This document shows, one piece after another, positions 18,404-27,273 of a DNA stretch of 64,000 nucleotides. Each line of letters starts with the position of its first letter. Position 1 is the stretch's first letter. The notes below the pieces were generated by a model, which was not told where the DNA came from, did not search any database, and saw only the letters and a program-made list of their open reading frames with translations. Made by a program: the position numbers and the translations under genes. This stretch comes from Nematocida parisii ERTm1 (Eukaryota > Microsporidia): contig NW_013524646.1 in assembly GCF_000250985.1 (NCBI RefSeq), positions 707,947 to 771,946 on the forward strand. Reading direction: 5' to 3'.

Positions 18404-19102
18404 ATGAGTTCACTTCCAATAAGCGAGGCCAGAGGCTCGCAATTTATAAGGCGGATGTCTATAAAGCACGTAAACCAGGTGGAATTTGACGAAGAATCAA
18501 AACAGAACACACAGTTCCGAGGGCAGGGAGTAAGCCTAGTGGAATTAATGGGATGGATAACATTTGAAAATGACTCTGTGCACGGGGGAAAGAAGTTTAC
18601 TCTTTCTGATGGAACCGGATCAATTTCCTGTCTCCTGTGGGATGAGAAAGACTCTTCGCACATAAAAAAGGGGGCGTACATCCGAATAGTAGGAAGTTTA
18701 AGCAAGCACGAGCAAAATATATCGATAAACTGCACCATTACCACACCAATCACCGATGGAAACAGTGTGATGTACCATCTCCTCATGCGCATAATTGATG
18801 CGCCCAGGGCTTCTCAAAAGGACTTATTGGCCCCCTCCATTATTTCAGAAAATGCACCTGCAGCAAGCCAGAGGGAAGAAGTGCATCTGGGTAATTTTAA
18901 AAAGATACATCTTGACATTCTTTCATTCTTCTCTAATAACCAAGGAGAAACTGGCCTGCCCATAAATATCGTAGTAAGCTCTCTCACATCATCTAAAGTA
19001 TACTCTAGCGCGGAGATAGACAGCGGGCTGCAATATCTAATAAGGGCTGGAAAGCTGTTCTACAGCACAGAAGACAAAAAAACGTTAGCACTGTTGGATT
19101 AA
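18404..19102 (+). CDS. RFA2: replication protein A 32-kDa subunit
   Basis: 232 residues. N-terminal Ser/Arg-containing arm, then the RPA32 OB fold from about residue 16 (IRRMSIKHVNQ aligns with the LRPVTIKQI entry strand), running through VELMGWITF, FTLSDGTGSISCLLW and YIRIVGSL. A C-terminal winged-helix protein-interaction domain lies at about 165-232 (KKIHLDILSFFSNNQGETGLPINIVVSSL, ending LIRAGKLFYSTEDKKTLALLD; split here only for description). Second subunit of the single-stranded DNA-binding RPA trimer; the large subunit appears at 49-51 kb. Divergent from UTP21 with 82 bp between starts. Confidence 0.85.
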   Translation: MSSLPISEARGSQFIRRMSIKHVNQVEFDEESKQNTQFRGQGVSLVELMGWITFENDSVHGGKKFTLSDGTGSISCLLWDEKDSSHIKKGAYIRIVGSLSKHEQNISINCTITTPITDGNSVMYHLLMRIIDAPRASQKDLLAPSIISENAPAASQREEVHLGNFKKIHLDILSFFSNNQGETGLPINIVVSSLTSSKVYSSAEIDSGLQYLIRAGKLFYSTEDKKTLALLD

Positions 19103-19435
19103 ATAAACTTATGTGGAATGCGTCTTTTAATAATTGTGTGGTTGCACATACTTTACTGATATACAATAGAAAAGCTGCGTGTGTTATTCCTATGTGGCTC
19201 CATGCTGAAAAACAAAAGCACTAAATTGCCAGCAATACTCTATGTGCTATGCAGGCTATTTTCTTTACGTTACTAGTATTAGTGTATTTGATCTAAATAT
19301 ATGCATATAATATGCTTAAATACATATAACCCGAATATTCTGACTATTGTTGAGTGCTTGTTGTCCAGGCAGATACATTCCATGTATTTATGGGTGTTTT
19401 GGAACAGAATTCAGATACTTCAAGTCTTTCTTATG
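19103..19435. other. short intergenic with a TAACCCGAATA motif
   Basis: About 330 bp between convergent genes. Contains one copy of the recurrent motif at 19327-19337. No gene. Confidence 0.5.
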
Positions 19436-20821
19436 CTAGAACTTGAACCCATCGGCGGGTGGCTTTGTGTTATTTTTGGAAACAACCTGCGCAAACTTCT
19501 CATACAGTTCTTCTTTTGGCAGCTGCTTAAATGCGCTTCTTGCGCTTTCTTCAACTCTTTGAATTTTAAGATTTAGCCTGCTCAAAGATTCTTCTAATGT
19601 GCTCTTTTCTCGGGTAAGTATCCTGCGAATGGAAAATCTACTTTTAAGCTTGTACTCAATCATTTCTACATGCGCAGCTGCGTGCTTGCAGTACTCAATC
19701 TTTTCCTGGAGTGAATAGGGCGGTGCCCATCCTTTCTCTACCTCCTCTATAAATGGATGGCCTTTTGTTTCCTCGCATAACTTTGCCCCGTTCATCAGAA
19801 GAACCCACGCTACCTCTTTATACCCTAGCTCCAGAGCAAGGTTCAGCGGGGTTGCACCTGCATTGTTTACTGCATTTATAGGAAGGTTCAGCGCTATGTA
19901 AAAGGAAACAAGCTCTGGCCTGTTGTGATACACTTTCGTATGGAGAATTGTTGAATTATCTGCCAGCGGTATTTCTATACGCGCACCAATATTTATAGCC
20001 TTAATAATCATCTCAAGACTGTTTAAGATGTGCAGCAGATGTTGTGAATACACAGCACACTTTGGGAATCGATTCATTAGCAGAAGAAAACACCCCCAGT
20101 TATTTGATGCAGCTGCTAGATCAACTGGATAAATGGGCCTTCCTGGCGCATTAAACTCAATATCCTGCTTTTTAAAGAGGTTATTAAGCAAGCAGTACTG
20201 CAGTGTTGTTGTAAACTCCATTGGACTCCCCCCATATGTCAAAACCATATCTAGCACTCGAATGTCAGAATTAACAGCTGCCAGATGCACAGGGCCCAGC
20301 CCATGCCATGTCTCGTGGTAATCAATTGTTCTCTTAAAACACAGCATAATAATAGCTAAATTCTGCACTGCCAGTGCAAGAAGAAAGTATGTGGGAAATG
20401 CAATGTTATGCCTACTTCCAAAAATACGCGCATTAACACTCCGCGGAAATCCCTTTAAGAAGAATGCTTCAATCACACTAGTCATTTTATTAACCATTGC
20501 AGTGAGAAATGACTGGTTTAGAAGAAAAAAGATCGTCTTGTCATCAAAGTGTTTTATCTTCCGCAGCTGCTCAAGAGCCTCCTTTTCCATTCCATCCTGG
20601 ATATACAGCCGCAGGCGGTGTGCTTCTATAAAGTCAGATGAGTTGTGTATACTTGGAAATAGCTTGTTGTATATACTTCGCATGCTTATATCAGTCTTAC
20701 TTGTTTTAAATAGCCCGTCTTTAATGGCCTTTTCTGTAAGACTTTGTAGTGCCATGTAAATTGTTCTCTGCAGGGACATACTGCTGTCTCTCTCTATAAA
20801 CTCAGCGTATGGCTTGTGCAT
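19436..20821 (-). CDS. ankyrin-repeat protein
   Basis: 461 residues. Ankyrin-like helical repeats run from about 130 to 365; the clearest are GLGPVHLAAVNSDIRVLDMVLTYG, YPVDLAAASNNWGCFLLLMN and ATPLNLALELGYKEVAWVLLMNGA. The N-terminal ~120 residues are helical without obvious repeats, and a basic helical tail follows (about 380-440). No membrane segment or catalytic domain, so an intracellular scaffold. Start supported by an AAAAATTAAAAACTTT tract upstream. Specific family not recognised. Confidence 0.8.
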   Translation of the reverse strand: MHKPYAEFIERDSSMSLQRTIYMALQSLTEKAIKDGLFKTSKTDISMRSIYNKLFPSIHNSSDFIEAHRLRLYIQDGMEKEALEQLRKIKHFDDKTIFFLLNQSFLTAMVNKMTSVIEAFFLKGFPRSVNARIFGSRHNIAFPTYFLLALAVQNLAIIMLCFKRTIDYHETWHGLGPVHLAAVNSDIRVLDMVLTYGGSPMEFTTTLQYCLLNNLFKKQDIEFNAPGRPIYPVDLAAASNNWGCFLLLMNRFPKCAVYSQHLLHILNSLEMIIKAINIGARIEIPLADNSTILHTKVYHNRPELVSFYIALNLPINAVNNAGATPLNLALELGYKEVAWVLLMNGAKLCEETKGHPFIEEVEKGWAPPYSLQEKIEYCKHAAAHVEMIEYKLKSRFSIRRILTREKSTLEESLSRLNLKIQRVEESARSAFKQLPKEELYEKFAQVVSKNNTKPPADGFKF

Positions 20822-21385
20822 TTGTTCACTCCAAAGTTTTTAATTTTTATACTTCTACTATAAATACATGCACTTTTTTCTCCTCTAATGAAATTATATG
20901 CATATTCGATGTGTTTCTGATTTGGCGCTGGTTTATTCCATCTTTAATAATAAAATGGTCTTTTTATTGCTCTTAGAGCCAGCAGTTAATTAATCGCCGA
21001 TGATAAAAATAAATAATTTTAAACTATAAATCATATCTATTGCAATGAGAAATCAAGATTGATATGGCGAGATTAATATGCACGGATAACGAGCCATATT
21101 TTATTTTTAGTGTTATTAATTTTTGCAATATAATAATACAAAATAATTGCATTGTATGTGCATTTATTTATATTATTTCGAATTGTCCATGGTATAAGAT
21201 AGAATTGAAATTGTTCTATTGCTATATTAGAAAATGGTTATATTTCGGGCCATTCTCTGAAATGCCTTGGTAGATTTTGTTGTGCGCTTGCAGTAATAAG
21301 ATTCTTTTTATTAGAAATTACTCACTCTGAAACACCCTCTCCTAGGTAAAAATTAAATGATTGTTGATGTAAATAAAGAAATAGA
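20822..21385. other. AT-rich intergenic between divergent genes
   Basis: About 560 bp with one ATTTCGGG motif at 21244-21251. A hydrophobic short ORF at 21.06-21.27 kb is not convincing. No RNA gene seen. Confidence 0.5.
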
Positions 21386-22195
21386 ATGAGAGTGCAGGAG
21401 AAAATAGAAAGTATAGGAGGAATTGCCGGAGAGGTTCAGAGAAAGGTGCGAGACTGGGAGATTCAGATAATTGCATCTTCTGCTGGTAAGTATCTTAGAT
21501 CGCTCTGCGATACTTATTTTAAAATAGAAGAGTGCTCTTTTAAGGATGAGCTAAGAGAAAGAATTTTAAATAGAGAGGATGCACCCGAGCATTATTCAAG
21601 TAAACCCCATGCTTTGGAGAAAGAAGAGGCAGTAGCACTGCTTGAAACTAGTCATTCTTCTGTTTCAGAGGAGAATAATCTTATGTCTCTTTCTATAATA
21701 GAAATAGAAAAAGCAGAGCGCAGTAGTAATAGCAGCACGCCTTCTGTGGAGTCAGCAAAACAAGAAGAGTTGAATGGGGAATTTTTGGATATAAATAATT
21801 TAGAAAAGTGTTCTGCTGAATTGAGCACAGAGGTAGTAGTGAATAATACAGCTGAGGAGATGCAGGATGGGCTTGTTGAAATTAGCTCTGGGAGCAGCCC
21901 CAGTGTGGATAACAGCCCTCCTAGTAATGAAGAAAGCGTAGAAACACAAATGCGAATAGCAACTGAGCTAAGAAAACAAATGATGGAAAAACACATATAC
22001 ATTCTTGATATAGCTGCTCTGGAACAACTTCCATGGCAAGATATAATAAGCTGTTTGCTTGATGTGATAAAGTCTCTTGGGCACATGCCAGCACAGGCCC
22101 AGCGCAGGCGCCCAAAGAACCTTATTTGCTTTAATTGCGAACAGAAAGGGCATATTGTAAAACGCTGCCCAAATCGAGCATCAAAGAAGAAGTAG
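21386..22195 (+). CDS. CCHC zinc-knuckle protein (Gag-NC-like or RNA-binding)
   Basis: 269 residues. Helical N-terminal segment (1-75), an acidic Ser/Glu-rich linker (about 75-190), a helical block (about 195-232) and a single C-terminal zinc knuckle CFNCEQKGHIVKRC (C248, C251, H256, C261) embedded in basic residues and ending RASKKK. A lone C-terminal CX2CX4HX4C knuckle after a helical domain is the layout of retroviral/Ty-type Gag nucleocapsid, but cellular RNA-binding proteins (Air1/CNBP type) also use it. No protease or polymerase nearby. Function unassigned; nucleic-acid binding is likely. Confidence 0.75.
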   Translation: MRVQEKIESIGGIAGEVQRKVRDWEIQIIASSAGKYLRSLCDTYFKIEECSFKDELRERILNREDAPEHYSSKPHALEKEEAVALLETSHSSVSEENNLMSLSIIEIEKAERSSNSSTPSVESAKQEELNGEFLDINNLEKCSAELSTEVVVNNTAEEMQDGLVEISSGSSPSVDNSPPSNEESVETQMRIATELRKQMMEKHIYILDIAALEQLPWQDIISCLLDVIKSLGHMPAQAQRRRPKNLICFNCEQKGHIVKRCPNRASKKK

Positions 22196-22864
22196 TGGCT
22201 GTGATTTAATTTGAATTACATAAAATATCCTCAGAATAAAGAATTTTAATTTTATCCTTAGCATTTTATTTGATTTAACTTTCTAGGCATTCCTATTTTT
22301 TATGAACATTTGATTTGTGTTCTAATAGGGGTAGAGCAGAATTCTTTTACTTTATAAAATAATAGGCGTAGACTATGCTAGGTTGTAAGCACATATAAAG
22401 AACTATAGGTTATCAAATGTTTTTCGTTAGTATGCACGGTGTATGCGTGAGTGGTTCAATCTGTTTGGATTGTTATTAATGCTTTGTAATATAACCCGAA
22501 TTTATTAAAATGAAATATTATTTATGCCTTATATATTTTAATATTTGTTTTCTGTGTTAATTTTAGTTTTTGTATATTAAGTAAGCATTCTTTTCTATTT
22601 TCTACTTTATTTTGGAATATTTTCAGATTATGCTTAAAATACAGCTGCGAAAATAAATAATTTAAAATATTATGAATGCAGTTTAAACAAAAATGTTTGG
22701 CTATATTCAATATAGATTTTATTTATCTGTTATTTTTAGTGCTTTCATCACCCATGTGAATCTACCCGGCGTGCCCCTGTGCACTGCCCACTAAGCATAA
22801 CCATATAACTTAGACCTCTTTTTTAGCTCACTAATTAAACAAATAAAATAAATTTGCATGCAAA
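22196..22864. other. AT-rich intergenic between convergent genes
   Basis: About 670 bp, holding one ATAACCCGAATTT motif at 22491-22503. Low-complexity ORFs only; no RNA gene seen. Confidence 0.5.
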
Positions 22865-23620
22865 CTATTTATCCAATGGAACATAATGTTCAGATGATGT
22901 CCTTCCTCGCAGTGAATACCCTGCAAATCCAGAAATCAAACCAATTATAATGAAAATAAGAATAGTGAGCCAGTTGAGCTTGACTTTCTTTCCAATAACT
23001 CCTTCTGCTCTCTTGATCTTCTTTCCAACTCGCTTCTTTGTTTTTCTAAGCGTTTTGCCGAGTGATGCATTTTCATTTTCAGTTTCTTCAGTGTTTGGTG
23101 TAAATTCTTTTGCTGCATGCGCAATAATGGCATCTATTTCATCTCCAATTATTTCCTTTCCTCGGTGGATGTTTCTCTTGGTAGATGTGTGCACCTGATC
23201 GCTTCCTCTGTTGTACATGTCGTTGTATATCTTTTCTGTATTGAATTGATTTGAACGCTCAATGCTGTTCATGTGCTGCAGATGTGAAACCAAAAAGTCC
23301 TTTATAAAGGACTCTGCGGACTCTGTTCTTGCTGGGCCTGTTATTGGCACATGGCGGCGAATTGGTTCATCAGATCGCCTCTGCTTCTTTATAACAAGGA
23401 CTGAATGAAATGGAGAAAACTTTTCCTCTGACTCAATTCTCTTCTGTGCCCCCATTGACAATGGTCTGTCTAACTTGCTGTTATATGGAGATAGCCTTTT
23501 AAGAAAGAAAAAGGTTTTAAAGGGAATTGTTGTCAGTAGCCTGTTTTCAGTTATCTCTGGCTCCAGGTAGCACTGAACTACAGCAGCCAATATTAGTATA
23601 ACAACGCCAACTACTCTCAT
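22865..23620 (-). CDS. type I membrane protein with signal peptide
   Basis: 251 residues. A clear signal peptide (MRVVGVVILILAAVVQC), a polar, basic lumenal/extracellular region without cysteines after cleavage, and one membrane span near the C-terminus (about 216-236, LTILIFIIIGLISGFAGY). A 15-residue cytosolic tail contains YVPL, which fits the YxxPhi endocytic/sorting signal. A KKRVGKKIKRAEGVIGKK stretch precedes the span. No family recognised; probably a lineage-specific surface or endomembrane protein. Confidence 0.75.
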   Translation of the reverse strand: MRVVGVVILILAAVVQCYLEPEITENRLLTTIPFKTFFFLKRLSPYNSKLDRPLSMGAQKRIESEEKFSPFHSVLVIKKQRRSDEPIRRHVPITGPARTESAESFIKDFLVSHLQHMNSIERSNQFNTEKIYNDMYNRGSDQVHTSTKRNIHRGKEIIGDEIDAIIAHAAKEFTPNTEETENENASLGKTLRKTKKRVGKKIKRAEGVIGKKVKLNWLTILIFIIIGLISGFAGYSLRGRTSSEHYVPLDK

Positions 23621-23736
23621 ACTCTTTTTGTTCTGTCTGCTTATATATTCTAGCTTGCTACAATGTTTCAGATGTTTCTACACAGTGCTTAGCAATAACT
23701 CAATAGTAAATAAATAAATGCGTAATTTTTTCGTGT

Positions 23737-24087
23737 ATGGAGTGTCCGTATGGAGTACTTGGTGTTTCAAAAGAGTGCACTGCTGATGAAATAAAAAAAG
23801 CATACGTGCTTGGTGTGAGAAAAACACATCCAGATATTACTAAGAGAAACACAGACGCGGAGTTTATCCGGATAAGCGAGGCGTACTCAACGATTATCTC
23901 AACCCCCCGCATACAGAAAATGTACGTTGACTGGGAGAGTCTTCCATATCTAATTGTTGAGCTGAGCAATGCAAACTCTGTAAAATGTCGCTGTGGAAGT
24001 ATGTATGACTACACACAGCAGATCGGTCCAGTTGAGTGCATGTCATGTTCTCACTATATAGAAGTTATACCAGACACACAGCAATAG
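23737..24087 (+). CDS. DPH4: diphthamide biosynthesis J-protein DPH4 (JJJ3)
   Basis: 116 residues. N-terminal J domain (YGVLGVSKECTADEIKKAY with the HPD motif in KTHPDITKR, residues 30-32 region) followed by a CSL-type zinc finger: CRCGSMYDY and CMSCSHYIEV supply the four cysteines. This J-plus-CSL combination is DPH4, the partner that supplies electrons/iron for diphthamide synthesis on elongation factor 2. Compact compared with the yeast protein (172 aa class). The ATG follows AATTTTTTCGTGT. Confidence 0.88.
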   Translation: MECPYGVLGVSKECTADEIKKAYVLGVRKTHPDITKRNTDAEFIRISEAYSTIISTPRIQKMYVDWESLPYLIVELSNANSVKCRCGSMYDYTQQIGPVECMSCSHYIEVIPDTQQ

Positions 24088-24528
24088 GCCTGCCACCGGT
24101 GTACCTCTGTTGTTTCGCTTCGTGTATAACTGATTTCTTTCAAAAAAGAGAAATACTGAAAATAATAGATAGATTGAAGCCTAGGCTGCTGAATGTCTAA
24201 AAAAGAAATATTAATTGTGTGGCGTGAAAAATTATTAAATCATATTGTGGAACAAATAGAGCTTATAAAATAAATAGATAAATATACCTAGAATTGAGGC
24301 AATTTAGGATTTTCTTAGATTTTAGGTTGTTATAAATTTAATATTGGCATTTTGGAGCGCTTTGATATGTATTAGACTGATTAAATGCCTAGGGGCCGAA
24401 TATTTCTTAAACAACAATAAATATGCGCCGTATCTTGTTTGGACTGGTAATATATAATAAAGAGCATGACACACCGTTATGGTCTTTTATTATTTTACAC
24501 TATAAATAGCCATAGTCTATTTATAGAA
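24088..24528. other. intergenic, no gene seen
   Basis: About 440 bp of AT-rich sequence between convergent genes with no supportable ORF or RNA. Confidence 0.5.
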
Positions 24529-25311
24529 TTAGAAGGAAAAGAACTCATTTTTCTTCAGATAGCAGTTGTCAAGGAACTCTTCGGAAATCTCCAGTACATC
24601 CTCCATTTGAAATGTTCTGGTTTCAGGAAGTGATCTTGCTCTGGTTTCATCTCTTTCCTTTATCTTTATAGGTTGAATCTGGCTGTCTTTTTTGTCTATG
24701 CTAGCATAGCTTCTTTTTCTTCTGTAGTTCATACGCAGCACCAAATTTCTTGGTATTTGCCACGTTACAACTTGGTTCCAAATGGGGGCACGCTTGTACT
24801 CCTTAATAAATTTCTCTGTGAAATAAGAAAGCATGTGGTATGTTTTGTTTTGATATACTAGTGAGGTCGTCATTTTTATTAGCCCATTCTTTTTTGGTAT
24901 TCTTTTCTCACCTTTTCTTACACTGACTATTTCTTTTCCCAGTGTGAGAATGTTTTCAAGCCCGTGCATAGAGCTGAGGTCCTCTAGCCTCAAATCATAT
25001 GAGCTCTCCATTAGTTCGTAGTATAGAAGACATCTTCCATTTATCTTTGATGTGGACCAAATCTTGCCATCTGTCCATCTTGATATTCCACTTTCCTCTT
25101 CTTCATATACATATATACTGCCAGGTCTAATTGAATCTCTTTCTGCATCAGATAGTCTGCACTTTATCATGGGAAGTGCGCCAACTCTGGACATGTCTAT
25201 TATCTTTATGCACTCCTCTTCGTTCATAATTGCCCCAAATATTGTCTCTGGGCTCTGCGGGTTTCTTCTAATTGTGAGAGTGGATATTCTTCCTTTTATT
25301 ACGCGATTCAT
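24529..25311 (-). CDS. WOPR-domain transcription factor (Gti1/Pac2/Wor1 family)
   Basis: 260 residues from the ATG at 25311; the open frame upstream lacks an ATG. WOPRa block about residues 1-110: FGAIMNEEECIKIIDMSRVG, then RPGSIYVYEEEESGISRWTDG and WSTSKINGRCLLYYEL. WOPRb block: LIKMTTSLVYQNKTYHMLSYF. The RWTDGxxWSxSxI core that contacts DNA in this family is intact. Fungal members control morphological switching and virulence. The C-terminal ~70 residues are basic/acidic and disordered. Faces the RAD17-like gene across 83 bp, which includes an AAATTT element. Confidence 0.87.
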   Translation of the reverse strand: MNRVIKGRISTLTIRRNPQSPETIFGAIMNEEECIKIIDMSRVGALPMIKCRLSDAERDSIRPGSIYVYEEEESGISRWTDGKIWSTSKINGRCLLYYELMESSYDLRLEDLSSMHGLENILTLGKEIVSVRKGEKRIPKKNGLIKMTTSLVYQNKTYHMLSYFTEKFIKEYKRAPIWNQVVTWQIPRNLVLRMNYRRKRSYASIDKKDSQIQPIKIKERDETRARSLPETRTFQMEDVLEISEEFLDNCYLKKNEFFSF

Positions 25312-25394
25312 GTAAAATAAGGTGGCGGGATATTTATTTATGATTTGCAAACCTTATCTTTTTGTTAAGAAATTTAATTTTATAAGTGTTCACC

Positions 25395-26126
25395 ATGGAC
25401 AAAAAATTAGAATTGGCACTGCAACAGTTAGATATGTCTGCAGTCGTTGTATCGGGGCCGGGCGGCAGTGGAAAAACTGCACTAATCCATCGAGTTATAA
25501 AGAACACTAAGTACAAGCTGGTAGACATTGACACTATCGAGGAGTACAAGACTTATAGAATAAGCAAGTCTCTGATATATCTTCTTCGGGTTGGAGAAGG
25601 CGTGCGAATCAAACCACACAATTACAGAGGTATTATTTTTGAAACAGAGAATCCGTATTTCTACAGAAAGATAGAAAAGTGTGTGCATGTTAAAATATCT
25701 CCTCCTACAATCCGGGCAATTCGCAAGCACTGCCCATCTGCTCAGAAAAAAACCACAATGCACCGAATTCTTCAGGCACAAAAACTCCCTCCAGAAATTC
25801 ACGAGGCTCTATTAGAAACAGAAAGCAGCGAAGTCTCTTTCTTTCACATTATTGGTAAAATACTCTACCATAAAACAGAAGAAATACCAAAAGAAGTAAT
25901 TTCTGCAGTATGTGAGTCCCCCATCAAAGTTCTTCTGTACTTACATGAAAACATTCCTGCGTTCACAAATAATATTCAATCCATAGGAAATATACTTGAT
26001 AGAATATCATCTGCATCAATCTCTCCAGATCAGCTATACCTTCTTATAACCGAGATCTGGAAACTAGAAAAGCGCCGTGTAAATACATTCTACAATATTA
26101 GAACTTCCCCGTATAACATGGAGTAA
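25395..26126 (+). CDS. RAD17: miniature RAD17/RAD24 checkpoint clamp-loader ATPase
   Basis: 243 residues from the ATG at 25395. P-loop SGPGGSGKTALIH with Walker A at about 21-28. The C-terminal part has FFHIIGKILYHKTEE followed by LLYLHENIPAFTNNIQSI and LDRISSASIS, matching the RAD17 order (LGKILYNKR, then xFLHENYxxF, then LSxAD). RAD17 replaces RFC1 in the loader that places the 9-1-1 clamp at damaged DNA. The protein is far shorter than yeast RAD24: the region between Walker A and the GKILY block is condensed and no canonical Walker B DE is visible (IIFETENPYF stands at that place). ATPase competence is therefore uncertain. Confidence 0.6.
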   Translation: MDKKLELALQQLDMSAVVVSGPGGSGKTALIHRVIKNTKYKLVDIDTIEEYKTYRISKSLIYLLRVGEGVRIKPHNYRGIIFETENPYFYRKIEKCVHVKISPPTIRAIRKHCPSAQKKTTMHRILQAQKLPPEIHEALLETESSEVSFFHIIGKILYHKTEEIPKEVISAVCESPIKVLLYLHENIPAFTNNIQSIGNILDRISSASISPDQLYLLITEIWKLEKRRVNTFYNIRTSPYNME

Positions 26127-26370
26127 GTCTCCAGTTATACCGCTTTGCTCAGTGTTCTTTGTATATATTTGCGCTGTTCTTAAATAGGAGCATGAAGATA
26201 TAAATCTGCATTTTGTCCTTATTTTATCCAGCCCAGTACTAATTTATTTTGGTAGTCCTATTTGCTTCTGGTTATGGTAAATATATTTTTATTTTCTCTT
26301 ATTTATTTAAGCTTTATTTCTAATAAAATAAGATCCTCACTGTTATTTAACAACAAGCAGGACTTTTCTT

Positions 26371-26511
26371 ATGGAGAGTGAAGAGTTTCTTTACATTCTT
26401 AAGAAAATATTTAAAATAGATCAGATAACAATAGGAGACAATGGAACAGTTTATATTGATCAAATAGCCGAATTTATTGAAATTCCCAGCACGCTCATTA
26501 AAGAGGAATAA
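26371..26511 (+). CDS. 46-residue ORF abutting the PITP gene
   Basis: An ATG after GGACTTTTCTT opens a 46-codon frame of acidic, helix-like composition (begins MESEEFLYILKKIFKID). Its TAA ends at 26511, immediately next to the stop of the convergent PITP gene. The tight abutment and non-random composition argue for a small gene; length and lack of any recognised family argue against certainty. Confidence 0.4.
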   Translation: MESEEFLYILKKIFKIDQITIGDNGTVYIDQIAEFIEIPSTLIKEE

Positions 26512-27273
26512 CTATTTTTTACTTGATGGATACTTCTCTTCTAGATGGGCCTTCGTCTTTTCCTCTTCTTTTCGCACGTCATCCATTGTCATGTTCTTCC
26601 ATTCATTGTAGTATTTAATTACCTCCTGGTGTCCTTGTGTGAACATCTTTCGCATGAACTTGTCAATATCCTCGATATATCTCTTTCCTATAATAGGAAT
26701 GTTCAGGTCTATGTGCACTCTCTTAAAGATGGTCATAACTGGTGTATGGCTCTTCTCCCAGTCCGCAGGGAATAAAAGATTTCCACTTTCATCTTTTATT
26801 TCAGCCAAGTTTATATTCTCTGCTATTTGCTGTCCGTGCACTAAATCAAGGACTTCGCATCTTTCTGCAACTATTCCGTCTGTGAAAGGATCTACTGGTG
26901 GTTTGTGCCCTTCAAAGAAAAGAGTGTCTATTCTTGCTTTAAACTTTTTTTCTGAAAGAGCACCACTTGTGTAGGTGGTTTTACAGACAGGGAAGGCATT
27001 GTAAGATATTTCGCTCATTGTTAGTGATCCAGAAGGAGCTATAGCTCTGAAGAATCCGGGTACTTTTTTGGAAAAATCAAGCACCTTAGAAGTGTATTGG
27101 CATGGTTCTGCAGTCTCTTCATTTTTGATGGGTTTGTTTTCCAGCACTGCCACGCGCATTCCTTTATCTGCTTCTCTTTCGCTTACTCTGCAGGTTGTTA
27201 GAAGCTGCCCCACGTTGTATTCCTTAAGTGTGTATGGCATATACATGACATATAGTGTTGTCCTCTGTGCCAT
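26512..27273 (-). CDS. phosphatidylinositol transfer protein (START-like PITP)
   Basis: 253 residues, the length of a single-domain class I PITP. Diagnostic runs: the entry MPYTLKEYNVGQL, VLENKP with CQYTSKVLDFSKKVPGFFRAI (the YTxK phosphate contact region), and MSEISYNAFPVCKTTY corresponding to the E-xxWNAYPxCRT block. Class I PITPs exchange PI and PC between membranes and support phosphoinositide signalling and Golgi traffic. Fungi usually use the unrelated Sec14 fold, so a START-type PITP is of some phylogenetic interest. The C-terminus is basic and helical. Confidence 0.88.
   Translation of the reverse strand: MAQRTTLYVMYMPYTLKEYNVGQLLTTCRVSEREADKGMRVAVLENKPIKNEETAEPCQYTSKVLDFSKKVPGFFRAIAPSGSLTMSEISYNAFPVCKTTYTSGALSEKKFKARIDTLFFEGHKPPVDPFTDGIVAERCEVLDLVHGQQIAENINLAEIKDESGNLLFPADWEKSHTPVMTIFKRVHIDLNIPIIGKRYIEDIDKFMRKMFTQGHQEVIKYYNEWKNMTMDDVRKEEEKTKAHLEEKYPSSKK

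Noticed and set aside
18322-18792. Open frame extending the UTP21 gene by 157 residues.
   Set aside because: It lies opposite the RFA2 coding region, reads as low-quality translation, and an ATG with an AAATTT element exists at 18321.
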